Translations under genes and position numbers: made by a program
Part shown: positions 1-6,043 of the stretch, piece by piece
Numbering within the stretch: position 1 is the stretch's first letter
How the letters are laid out: each line of letters opens with the position of its first letter
NCBI GenBank assembly: GCA_035406685.1
Contig: DAONLM010000146.1
Location: 1-7,757 of the forward strand
From: DAONLM01 sp035406685
Lineage (GTDB): Bacteria > Spirochaetota > GWE2-31-10 > MWDO01
Direction: 5' to 3'
DNA: 7,757 nt
The notes under the pieces: generated by a model
The model's database searches: none
Told to the model about the DNA's origin: nothing
What the model saw: only the letters and a program-made list of their open reading frames with translations

Positions 1-12
1 AAAATTAAAGTG

Positions 13-75
13 AGGGACAGACCTATAAATTTTTTATGATCAAAAGAGGGACAGAGTTACGCTTATTATGTTTAT
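13..75. repeat. GGGACAGA repeat module, copy A
   Basis: This module starts with the core AGGGACAGACCTATA (13-27), continues with an AT-rich spacer, and has a second, diverged core AGGGACAGA at 47-55 followed by TTACGCTTATTATG. Bases 13-45 match 132-164 at 30 of 33 positions without gaps. Bases 47-73 match 172-198 at 21 of 27. The whole two-core arrangement therefore occurs twice, 119-125 bp apart. AAAATTAAA precedes the first core at the window edge and also precedes the fourth core (161-169), so the array may continue to the left. I recall similar GGGACAGACC-type sequences beside REP-associated tyrosine transposase (Y1_Tnp) genes in other bacteria. No such gene is visible here, so that link is inference. 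Confidence 0.75.
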
Positions 76-131
76 ATTTAATAACATATTTAACAAATAG
101 TAATATTTTTAAATTAAATGGAATATCTCAT

Positions 132-200
132 AGGGACAGACCTATAATTTTTTTATAATTAAAATTAAAATAGGGACAGACCTATACTTATCATGATTTA
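132..200. repeat. GGGACAGA repeat module, copy B
   Basis: This is the second copy of the two-core module. The intact core AGGGACAGACCTATA lies at 132-146 and again at 172-186, the latter followed by CTTATCATGATTTA. Compared with copy A, the spacer between cores is 6 bases longer and the second core is intact. The conserved G/C-containing cores stand out in a very AT-rich background, which suggests a constrained or recently duplicated element rather than drift. All copies are in the same orientation, and I see no reverse-complement copy elsewhere in the window. Confidence 0.75.
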
Positions 201-382
201 AAACTAATTTTCATATATATGCAGGATAACTTACAAATTAAAATTTTGTTAGTATAACATATGAAAATACTTCGACAGAAATTATGAGTTTAATAATTGT
301 AAAAAGAAAAAAAAGAGTGTATATTTAATTTTATTTTTTATAAAAAGAAAGTTTTTATCTAAATTATTCTTTTTTAAATATA
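201..382. other. AT-rich intergenic stretch without a gene
   Basis: I see no credible coding frame, RNA gene or strong hairpin between the repeat array and the promoter of the first gene. The only structures are an AT-only inverted repeat at 340-358 and a short motif at 267-284 that resembles the promoter region at 383-399; both are listed separately. Together with the repeats, this accounts for the gene-free stretch at 1-453. Confidence 0.6.
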
Positions 383-399
383 ATACTTGACAGAAACTA
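267..399 (+). repeat. Spaced direct repeat ATACTT(C)GACAGAAA(T/C)TA
   Basis: ATACTTCGACAGAAATTA (267-284) recurs as ATACTTGACAGAAACTA (383-399), with one inserted base and one substitution. The second copy contains the -35 hexamer of the promoter of the first gene. The first copy has no good -10 at the right distance. It could be a decayed promoter duplicate, a half of a regulator-binding pair, or chance in AT-rich DNA. Confidence 0.35.
340..358. repeat. AT-only inverted repeat (possible weak terminator)
   Basis: ATAAAAA (340-346) and TTTTTAT (352-358) form a perfect 7-bp stem around the loop GAAAG. A further T-rich run follows at about 368-375. The stem has no G:C pair and would be weak. 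It could terminate transcription entering from the left, but it may equally be an accident of base composition. Confidence 0.25.
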
Positions 400-415
400 C
401 TTTTTTTTCTAAAAT
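387..415 (+). promoter_or_regulatory. Sigma70-type promoter of the two-receiver gene
   Basis: A perfect -35 TTGACA (387-392) is followed after 17 bases by the -10 TAAAAT (410-415). Transcription would start near 422 and give a leader of about 32 bases. The leader contains the ribosome binding site TAAGGTAA at 439-446, just before the ATG at 454. Confidence 0.75.
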
Positions 416-453
416 TTTTATTAATTTTAACAAGAAATTAAGGTAAGACAAAA

Positions 454-1743
454 ATGAGAAAAATTCTTGTAATTGTTTCTTCCGAACTTCTTAAAATGTA
501 TCTAAAAGAAAAATTAGAAAATCTCGGTTTTGAGGTTATTCTGGCAAAAGATGGCTTTGATGGATTAATAAAAATAAAGAATATTCTTCCAGACCTTGTG
601 ATAATGGAGCTTCAATTAACAAGGTTATCAGCCTTAGATGTTTTAAGAGAAAAGAAGGAATACAAAACAATTTCAGAAATTCCAGTTATCTTAATAGCAA
701 ATAAAATAACTAAATTACTTATAGAAGAGATAAGTAAATATAAAGTTAATAAGATAATAGGTAAACCTCTTAAAGTTGATATTTTAATTCAGGCAATAAG
801 TGACACTTTAAAAATCAAATTGGATATTGATATTACACCTTGCATAATAGATGTTCATTTAAATGATGATATTCTCTTTGTTGAAATAGCATCTGGTTTA
901 AATAGAGACAAATTTGAATTATTAAAATATCATATAAAAGAAATACTTGAACTTCATAATATAGCATATCCAAAAATATTGATAATCCTCTCTGATATAG
1001 AATTTTCTGACGAGACAGGGATACTTCTAACCATATTGTTAAAAATAATTGAGGATGCAACTCAATCACCTCTTGATTATATTAAGATTCTTACTACTAA
1101 TAGTTTTATAAAAGAATTTCTTAGTCTACATGAAAGATATAAAAAAGTAGAAGTTATAAATGATTTCACAGATGCAATAGATAAACTTGGAAAACTTGAT
1201 GTCTTTGCCTATGGCGAAGAGATTGATAAAATAAAAACTGAAATAATCACTAATGTTAATGAAGAAAAACCGAATGAAGATATCGAATTAAAATTTAGCA
1301 ATGAAGTTGTTTTGGTAAAAGAGAATGAGAGAAATAACGAAATTAAGAGTAATGAAATAATAGATAGAAAATTTGTTATCTCCATAATTGATGATGATCT
1401 TTATATTTTAGAATTTATGGCAACCCTTTTAGAACAGACTGGATGGGCAATTCCTTATACTTATGATAATGGTAAAGCTTTTTTAAATGATATAAAAAAG
1501 AATCCACCGGATTTAATAATCATTGATTTATTGATGCCGGAGATGAATGGAATAGATCTTATTCAGAGATTAAAAAATGCTGGCATTGAGACCCCAATTC
1601 TTATAATATCAGCTGTACTTGATAGAGAAAATATCTTCAGAGCAAGAAGATTTGGAGTAACAAATTATATTACAAAGCCATTAAAGGCAAATCAAATAAT
1701 TTCAAAGGTTGCAGAAATTTTAAAAATCAGAATAGATTTTTAG
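454..1743 (+). CDS. Receiver / STAS-like / receiver response regulator
   Basis: This 429-residue cytoplasmic signalling protein has no DNA-binding or enzymatic output domain. Residues 3-120 form a degenerate receiver: the acidic pair is S9-S10, the phosphoacceptor position is E52 and the Thr/Ser switch is A82, while K104 remains. Residues 130-245 look like a STAS (anti-sigma-factor antagonist) fold. A conserved strand ends in D186-E187-T188-G189, where classical members have D-S-S-G with the first Ser phosphorylated. After a Glu/Asn-rich linker (about 260-304), residues 305-429 form a canonical receiver with D313/D314, phosphoacceptor D358 followed by LLMPEMNG, S386 and K408. A cognate kinase is not in the window. 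The start has a promoter and an AAGGT ribosome binding site. The STAS assignment is by pattern and less certain than the receivers. The stop overlaps that of the convergent ddl. Confidence 0.88.
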   Translation: MRKILVIVSSELLKMYLKEKLENLGFEVILAKDGFDGLIKIKNILPDLVIMELQLTRLSALDVLREKKEYKTISEIPVILIANKITKLLIEEISKYKVNKIIGKPLKVDILIQAISDTLKIKLDIDITPCIIDVHLNDDILFVEIASGLNRDKFELLKYHIKEILELHNIAYPKILIILSDIEFSDETGILLTILLKIIEDATQSPLDYIKILTTNSFIKEFLSLHERYKKVEVINDFTDAIDKLGKLDVFAYGEEIDKIKTEIITNVNEEKPNEDIELKFSNEVVLVKENERNNEIKSNEIIDRKFVISIIDDDLYILEFMATLLEQTGWAIPYTYDNGKAFLNDIKKNPPDLIIIDLLMPEMNGIDLIQRLKNAGIETPILIISAVLDRENIFRARRFGVTNYITKPLKANQIISKVAEILKIRIDF

Positions 1744-2891
1744 AATTTTGTCCCTTTTGCACCACTAAACCTCTTTATTTTTTCCATTAATGCAGAATCG
1801 AATTTGTATATATTGTTTTTTCTATCTTCAAAGTCCTTAATCGATTCTTCTATTATAATATCAAGCAATTTAGAAAAAGAGATGCCAAGTGGTTCCCATA
1901 GGTAAAAACTGAATGAGCCAGGAATGGTATTTATTTCATTTATATAGACCTTATCCCTTTCTGAATTAAGAATATAATCGATCCTAACAACTCCTTTACA
2001 ATCTATTGCTCTGTATACTTTTTTTGAATATTCTTCAATTTGTGTTTTTATTTCGTCAGAAATTCTTGCAGGTATTATTCTTGACATATTTTCTAATCCA
2101 GATTTTATTTTGCCATTTGATCTTAAATATTTATCTTCAAAACTCAAAAATTTTTCCCATTTTACTGGTTCTTCTAAAGCAGAGGTTTTTATCTCATTAT
2201 CTATTTTAATAACAGAACAATTTACTTCAACTGAATTCTCTACCCCTTTTTCTATTAATATTCTTTTGTCATATTTATTGGCAATTTCAATACCTTTTAT
2301 CAATTCCTCTTCATTTTTTGCCATTGAAATTCCTATTGAAGAGCCTAAATTTGCTGGTTTAATAAATATTGGATAATCAAGGGTATAATGAATTTTATTA
2401 ATTAATTCTTTTTGATCTTTTGCCCAGTCATCTCTATTAAACCAGATGTACGGTAAAACAGGCAATCCCATTCCAGAAAAAATTTTTTTCATTACTATTT
2501 TATCCATTGCAGTGGAAGAACCGAGCACACCACTACTCGAATAAGGAATTTCCATTATATCAAGCATTCCCTGAATTTTTCCATCTTCTCCATAATTACC
2601 ATGCATTGCAATAATTGCACAATCAGTTTTATTTAATATATTACTTTTATCTTTTTTATTTAAATTTGGAAAAATTCTTTTACACTTTTTTTTATTTTTT
2701 TCCCAATCTTTATAAGTAGTTAAATCTTTTAATTTATCACTAAAATACCACTCCCCATCTTTATCAATATATATTACAAAAATATTATATTTATCTTTGT
2801 CTAAATTTTCAACTATCTGAAGCCCAGTAATTATTGAGACATCATGTTCAACAGATTTTCCACCAATTAATACAGATATATTTTTTTTCAT
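1740..2891 (-). CDS. D-alanine--D-alanine ligase
   Basis: This ATP-grasp ligase joins two D-alanines in the cytoplasm for the peptidoglycan stem peptide. Family marks appear in order: GGKSVEHDVS (residues 10-19, with the conserved E15), HGNYGEDGKIQG (97-108), GSSTAMDK (124-131), the ATP-binding KPANLGSSIG (178-187), the EKGVENSVEVNCSVI strand (214-228), the Mg-binding RIDY (303-306) and NEINTIPGS (318-326). The signature continues as FSFYLWEP instead of the commoner form ending in S-x-x-P, a variant I associate with a distinct Ddl subgroup. At 383 residues it is somewhat long, with a basic C-terminal tail from about residue 355. The ATG at 2891 follows GAGGTAA and lies under its own promoter. 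Its TAA overlaps the convergent upstream-strand gene by 4 bp, leaving no room for an intergenic terminator. D-Ala-D-Lac specificity cannot be excluded by eye, but there is no van context. Confidence 0.93.
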   Translation of the reverse strand: MKKNISVLIGGKSVEHDVSIITGLQIVENLDKDKYNIFVIYIDKDGEWYFSDKLKDLTTYKDWEKNKKKCKRIFPNLNKKDKSNILNKTDCAIIAMHGNYGEDGKIQGMLDIMEIPYSSSGVLGSSTAMDKIVMKKIFSGMGLPVLPYIWFNRDDWAKDQKELINKIHYTLDYPIFIKPANLGSSIGISMAKNEEELIKGIEIANKYDKRILIEKGVENSVEVNCSVIKIDNEIKTSALEEPVKWEKFLSFEDKYLRSNGKIKSGLENMSRIIPARISDEIKTQIEEYSKKVYRAIDCKGVVRIDYILNSERDKVYINEINTIPGSFSFYLWEPLGISFSKLLDIIIEESIKDFEDRKNNIYKFDSALMEKIKRFSGAKGTKF

Positions 2892-2920
2892 ATATTACCT
2901 CAAAAGAAAAAATTTATGCT

Positions 2921-2949
2921 ATTATGCAGTTTTTTAAATTTTTTGTCAA
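2921..2949 (-). promoter_or_regulatory. Sigma70-type promoter of ddl
   Basis: Read on the minus strand, TTGACA (2949-2944) is followed after 17 bases by CATAAT (2926-2921), with TG directly before the -10. The leader to the ATG at 2891 would be about 24 bases and carries GAGGTAA (2901-2895). ddl can therefore be transcribed independently of the tRNA gene upstream. Confidence 0.7.
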
Positions 2950-2997
2950 TATTTTATTAAGTCGATTTTATAAATTTTGAAGAGGGAAATAAAAAAA

Positions 2998-3070
2998 TGC
3001 CTCCGAGCAGAATTGAACTGCTGACACGTGGATTTTCAGTCCACTGCTCTACCGACTGAGCTACAGAGGC
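2998..3070 (-). tRNA. tRNA-Phe (GAA)
   Basis: This 73-base tRNA has acceptor stem GCCTCTG/CGGAGGC with discriminator A. It has a D-arm GCTC..GAGC, an anticodon stem GTGGA/TCCAC around the loop CTGAAAA, and a T-arm AGCAG/CTGCT around TTCAATT. The anticodon GAA lies at 3037-3035 and reads UUU/UUC. CCA is not encoded: the discriminator is followed directly by seven T residues (2997-2991), so CCA must be added enzymatically and the T-run may help end the transcript. It stands alone between ddl and the solute-binding protein gene, with its own putative promoter. Confidence 0.96.
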
Positions 3071-3082
3071 ATTCTGAACCTA

Positions 3083-3111
3083 TAACTACAATAAAAAATT
3101 ATTTTTGTCAA
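3083..3111 (-). promoter_or_regulatory. Putative tRNA-Phe promoter
   Basis: On the minus strand a perfect TTGACA (3111-3106) precedes the tRNA. A hexamer at 17-base spacing reads TAGTTA (3088-3083), a poor -10; GTTATA overlaps it at 3086-3081. The -35 is convincing and the exact -10 is uncertain. The tRNA 5' end would lie only a few bases downstream of the start point. Confidence 0.45.
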
Positions 3112-3201
3112 GATAAATTTATATTGTTTTAAAATTTTTTTTAAAAATATTTAGATAACACTCCATTTAATATATACTTCTTAATTAGTTACTATAAAGT
3201 A

Positions 3202-4014
3202 TTATAAACCATATTTAGCAAGTATTTTTTTTAAAGTCCCATCTTTTTTCATTTCTACTAAAATTTCATCGTATTTTGTTATTATTTCGTTAAGATTAGG
3301 ATAGCTGGATTTTATAACAAAAGTGTTATAATAAGGTTTTGATTTAATAGGTTTTGGCAAATAAGATACTTTATCTGATAACCCTTTTGTTTTGAGTTCA
3401 TATAAGGTAATCTGGGTATTTAACGGGACCATATCTATTCTTTTTGCTAAAAGTTTATCAAGTTGAATCTCATTTTTTTGAATTATATCAAGAGTGAGAA
3501 TGCCATCTTTATAAGCCTGCCAGAATTCATCAGAATAAGCTATTCCTTGTGTGGCACCTATTTTTACTCCTTTTAGGTCTTCAAATTTTTCAAATTTATA
3601 TTTACCTTCATCCTCTTTTCTTATAAAAAAATTCCAGGAGAAATCGATGTGAGATTCTTTTGCATAAATAAGATATTTCTCTCTTTCCGGTTTTTTTGAG
3701 TAAGTAAAAACCATATCATAAGGTGGATTATCACTCATCCAGTTTGCCTCAAGTCTTGCTGATGAGGATTCTAAGATTATTTTATAGGGTATACCTATTT
3801 TCTCCATTATATACGTTACTATATCAATATCTAATCCAACCAGTTCACCATTCTCATTAACCCATCTATTGGGTTCTTCTGGGATGCCAGCAATAATAAA
3901 AGGCCTTTCAGTGTTATTAGTTGTTTCTGCGATAGTGGTAGTAACAGAACTTTCTTTTTTACAGGAAAATAGCAATAAAATAAAAGCGATAAAAATAAAA
4001 AATTTAGTTTTCAT
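3202..4014 (-). CDS. Family 3 solute-binding lipoprotein, orphan
   Basis: This 270-residue extracytoplasmic binding protein has a lipoprotein signal (residues 1-17 hydrophobic, lipobox LLFSC with C18). A Ser/Thr-rich linker (to about 36) is followed by the two-lobed SBP family 3 fold, seen in GELVGLDIDIV (56-66), DMVFTYSKKPEREK (100-113), DLKGVKIGATQG (146-157) and the C-terminal MKKDGTLKKILAKYGL. R111 matches the Arg that holds the ligand carboxylate in amino-acid binders. The position of the usual Asp for the amino group reads N199 (in DMVPLN, 194-199), and a usual Thr near R111 reads K108. The ligand may therefore not be an ordinary amino acid. The gene starts behind a strong AAGGAGG (4028-4021). 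It lies 39 bases after the PP2C phosphatase gene, in the same apparent operon, with no permease or ATPase gene nearby. It could feed an ABC transporter encoded elsewhere or act as a ligand sensor for the phosphatase. Confidence 0.88.
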   Translation of the reverse strand: MKTKFFIFIAFILLLFSCKKESSVTTTIAETTNNTERPFIIAGIPEEPNRWVNENGELVGLDIDIVTYIMEKIGIPYKIILESSSARLEANWMSDNPPYDMVFTYSKKPEREKYLIYAKESHIDFSWNFFIRKEDEGKYKFEKFEDLKGVKIGATQGIAYSDEFWQAYKDGILTLDIIQKNEIQLDKLLAKRIDMVPLNTQITLYELKTKGLSDKVSYLPKPIKSKPYYNTFVIKSSYPNLNEIITKYDEILVEMKKDGTLKKILAKYGL

Positions 4015-4053
4015 TAATCTCCTCCTTATATTTAAATATATTTTAGTTATATT

Positions 4054-5583
4054 TTATATTTTCTCAGAAAAAATCTCAACATCAACAGACATTTTTTCTT
4101 GTTTCTTAAAAAAATCCGCAATTAATATTGTAATATCATCATTCAAGTTTCTTCCTTCTGTAAAATTCATAAGTTCATTTGATATAACTCTAATAAGATT
4201 TTTACTATCTAATTTTTTATTTTTGAAAAGTATATCTTTAAGTCTTTTTATATCAAAAAGTTCATCCTTTTTATTTTTTGCCTCTATAACTCCATCTGTA
4301 TATAGAACAATTTTGTCTCCATCTTCTATTTTTTGCTCATCTGCTATAAAAGTAACATTATTGAGAAAACCAATAACAGGAGAATTTTGACTTAGTTCTA
4401 AGATATCCCCTTCTTTTCTAATAATAAAAGCTGATGGATGACCAGCATTAGTATAAGTTATAATATTTTGTTGTGTGTCAATTATACAAAAAAAGGCTGT
4501 GAGATATTCCATTTTGCCTATAATATTATATAGATCTTCATTGACTTTTTTTATTATTTCAGAGGTATTTTTATTTTCTTTAATAGTTGTTCCAAAAGAT
4601 ACCTTTGCCATTGCTGTAATTAAGGCTGCTGGGACTCCATGACCACAAACATCCACTATTAACATACCAATCTTATTCTCTGAAATTTTAATCACATCAT
4701 AATAATCTCCACCTAATGATTCCATTGGTATATACATTCCAGAGAAAGAAAAATTTTTAATATCAGGGAAAATTTTTGGTATTAGAGCCTCCTGTATTTT
4801 TTGAGCCATTAGTAATTCTTTTTTCATTTGTTCATTAGCTTCTTTTAATTCCTGATTTGATATTCTTAACTGTTCTGTTCTTTGTGCCACAAGTTCTTCC
4901 ATAGTTTCACTATATTTTTGAATAGTATCTGCCATATTATTAAAATTATTAGCAAGTGAGCCAATTTCATCATTACTCTTTATTTCAATTCTTGCCTTAA
5001 AATCTTTATCAGTAAATTTGCCTACTGTTCTATTTAACTGGATAATAGGATCTATTATCTGTCTATTAATTGCAATATATATTGTGATAATAGTAATTAG
5101 ACTTAAAAAAAGAGTCTGAAATATTAATTTAGCGATTATATTTTTTTGTGCCTTTTTAAGAAAGTAATCTGTAAAATATATTCTTAGAAAACCAATTTTA
5201 ATCTCGTCTTTTATAATATCATTTTCATAATATAAGAATACTTTTTTTAATTTTTCTTGATTAAATTTTATAATATTAAAATCCTTATCTTTTATGAAAG
5301 CGGCTATTTTTTCATTTTTTTCATTAAATACTTCTATTCCTAAAACATCTTCATTTTCCATTTCTATTAAAACAATGTTTGTTACTTCTTTATAATCAAT
5401 ATTCCATAAAGGCTCTTTTAATGAATTTATAAGCCTTTTAAATGCAAGTTTTGAATTAAAACTCAATTCATCGTATAATCTTCTACTCTCAAAATAATAT
5501 AATATAATGCCTGTTATAATCATAATAGAAATAATACAAATAAAAAGTAGTGCTGATATTTTACTTTGTATTGATTTAAACAT
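4054..5583 (-). CDS. Membrane HAMP-PP2C (RsbU/SpoIIE-type) phosphatase
   Basis: This 509-residue signalling phosphatase would dephosphorylate a Ser/Thr-phosphorylated partner, typically a STAS anti-anti-sigma protein. Order of parts: transmembrane segment 9-31, extracytoplasmic sensor region about 32-147 (no family I can name), transmembrane segment about 150-172, HAMP 173-224 (with DEIGSLANNFNNM) and a coiled coil 225-262. The PP2C domain is 263-490. The metal-binding acidic residues are present: D293/D296 in GGDYYD, D311 in DVCGHG, D430 in LYTDGV and D482/D483 in NDDIT, so it should be active. NAGHPSA (379-385) is also typical. A short basic/acidic tail (491-509) follows. The start ATG follows AAGGAAAG, and a near-perfect promoter lies about 40 bases upstream. 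The solute-binding lipoprotein gene follows after 39 bases. No switch-kinase (HATPase) or sigma factor is in the window. Confidence 0.93.
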   Translation of the reverse strand: MFKSIQSKISALLFICIISIMIITGIILYYFESRRLYDELSFNSKLAFKRLINSLKEPLWNIDYKEVTNIVLIEMENEDVLGIEVFNEKNEKIAAFIKDKDFNIIKFNQEKLKKVFLYYENDIIKDEIKIGFLRIYFTDYFLKKAQKNIIAKLIFQTLFLSLITIITIYIAINRQIIDPIIQLNRTVGKFTDKDFKARIEIKSNDEIGSLANNFNNMADTIQKYSETMEELVAQRTEQLRISNQELKEANEQMKKELLMAQKIQEALIPKIFPDIKNFSFSGMYIPMESLGGDYYDVIKISENKIGMLIVDVCGHGVPAALITAMAKVSFGTTIKENKNTSEIIKKVNEDLYNIIGKMEYLTAFFCIIDTQQNIITYTNAGHPSAFIIRKEGDILELSQNSPVIGFLNNVTFIADEQKIEDGDKIVLYTDGVIEAKNKKDELFDIKRLKDILFKNKKLDSKNLIRVISNELMNFTEGRNLNDDITILIADFFKKQEKMSVDVEIFSEKI

Positions 5584-5622
5584 ATCTTTCCTTTTATTTT
5601 AGATGACCATTTATTATTAAAA

Positions 5623-5651
5623 ATTATAAATTATGATATAAAAAAAGTCAA
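5623..5651 (-). promoter_or_regulatory. Strong sigma70-type promoter of the PP2C/SBP operon
   Basis: On the minus strand TTGACT (5651-5646), 17 bases and a perfect TATAAT (5628-5623) lie upstream of the PP2C gene. Transcription would begin near 5616 and give a leader of about 33 bases that contains the AAGGAAAG ribosome binding site. I see no other promoter between the PP2C and SBP genes. Confidence 0.78.
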
Positions 5652-5875
5652 TTGTTTTTTTAAAGATTACCTATGATTTTATTTTTTGATAAAAATTTTT
5701 ATTTTTTCAAAAATTTATAGATATTTTTTATATATATAACATAACAGACATTATATAAACTATAATTTTTTATTAATTATAAAAAAGTGTTTAAATTTTT
5801 AACTGAAAATAAAATAGTGCCAAAAATTAAAAATAATATAGACATTTTATCTTTTTTATATTATTATTATAATGT
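5652..5875. other. AT-rich divergent intergenic region
   Basis: This is the rest of the 304-base gap between the divergent PP2C and small-protein genes. It is almost pure A/T, with many TATAAT-like strings (for example 5761-5766 and 5868-5873). The best plus-strand candidate is TAGACA (5839-5844), 17 bases, TATTAT (5862-5867), but it would start transcription almost at the ribosome binding site. I therefore cannot name a firm promoter for the rightward cluster. AGACATTATAT (5747-5757) and AGACATTTTAT (5840-5850) are a short near-repeat. No hairpin with G:C pairs was seen. Confidence 0.5.
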
Positions 5876-5881
5876 AAGGAG
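5876..5881 (+). promoter_or_regulatory. Ribosome binding site of the 43-residue protein
   Basis: AAGGAG lies 6 bases before the ATG at 5888. It is among the best Shine-Dalgarno matches in the window and supports this short frame. The longer overlapping frame that opens at GTG 5881 has its start inside this site. Confidence 0.75.
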
Positions 5882-5887
5882 TGGGCA

Positions 5888-6019
5888 ATGGTATATTCAA
5901 AATATTTTACTATTCAAAATATTATTATTTCAAGCGTAATAATTTTACTTTTAGCAATTATAACAGGCGGCTTAATATTCTATTTTATAAGAAAAAAGAA
6001 AAAAAATGTAAGTTTATAA
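5888..6019 (+). CDS. 43-residue single-span membrane protein, unknown
   Basis: I do not recognise this protein. The frame ATG 5888 to TAA 6019 encodes 43 residues. It has a short polar N-terminus (MVYSKYFTIQN), one hydrophobic segment of about 23 residues (12-34, containing IILLLAIITGG) and a basic end RKKKKNVSL. By the positive-inside rule the C-terminus should be cytoplasmic. The case for a real gene is the excellent AAGGAG site, the coherent membrane-protein composition, and the next gene following after 24 bases with its own binding site. Against it are its size and the ease with which AT-rich DNA encodes Ile/Leu/Phe. It may be a small subunit or regulator of the four-span protein downstream. 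An overlapping longer frame from 5881 gives a Lys/Asn/Tyr-rich non-protein-like sequence, and I reject it. Confidence 0.65.
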   Translation: MVYSKYFTIQNIIISSVIILLLAIITGGLIFYFIRKKKKNVSL

Positions 6020-6043
6020 CTTTTTTAAAAAAGAGGAAGATAA

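Noticed and set aside
13..200. CRISPR-like array
   Set aside because: There are only four short cores with irregular spacing (34, 85 and 40 bases), and the spacers are related to each other rather than unique.
833..1069. 78-residue minus-strand frame inside the two-receiver gene
   Set aside because: It is antisense to a clear coding region, with no ribosome binding site or motif noted.
3131..3150. AT-rich palindromic run downstream of the SBP gene as a terminator
   Set aside because: The AAAATTTT-type sequence has no G:C pair and no defined loop, so a real terminator cannot be claimed.
4027..4040. Perfect palindrome TATATTTAAATATA between the PP2C and SBP genes
   Set aside because: It is A/T only and 14 bases long, so expected by chance here. 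It sits just before the ribosome binding site and could be an operator, but nothing supports that.
3869..4390. 173-residue plus-strand frame antisense to the SBP and PP2C genes
   Set aside because: It lies opposite two well-supported genes, has no recognisable motif and is an expected by-product of AT-rich coding sequence.
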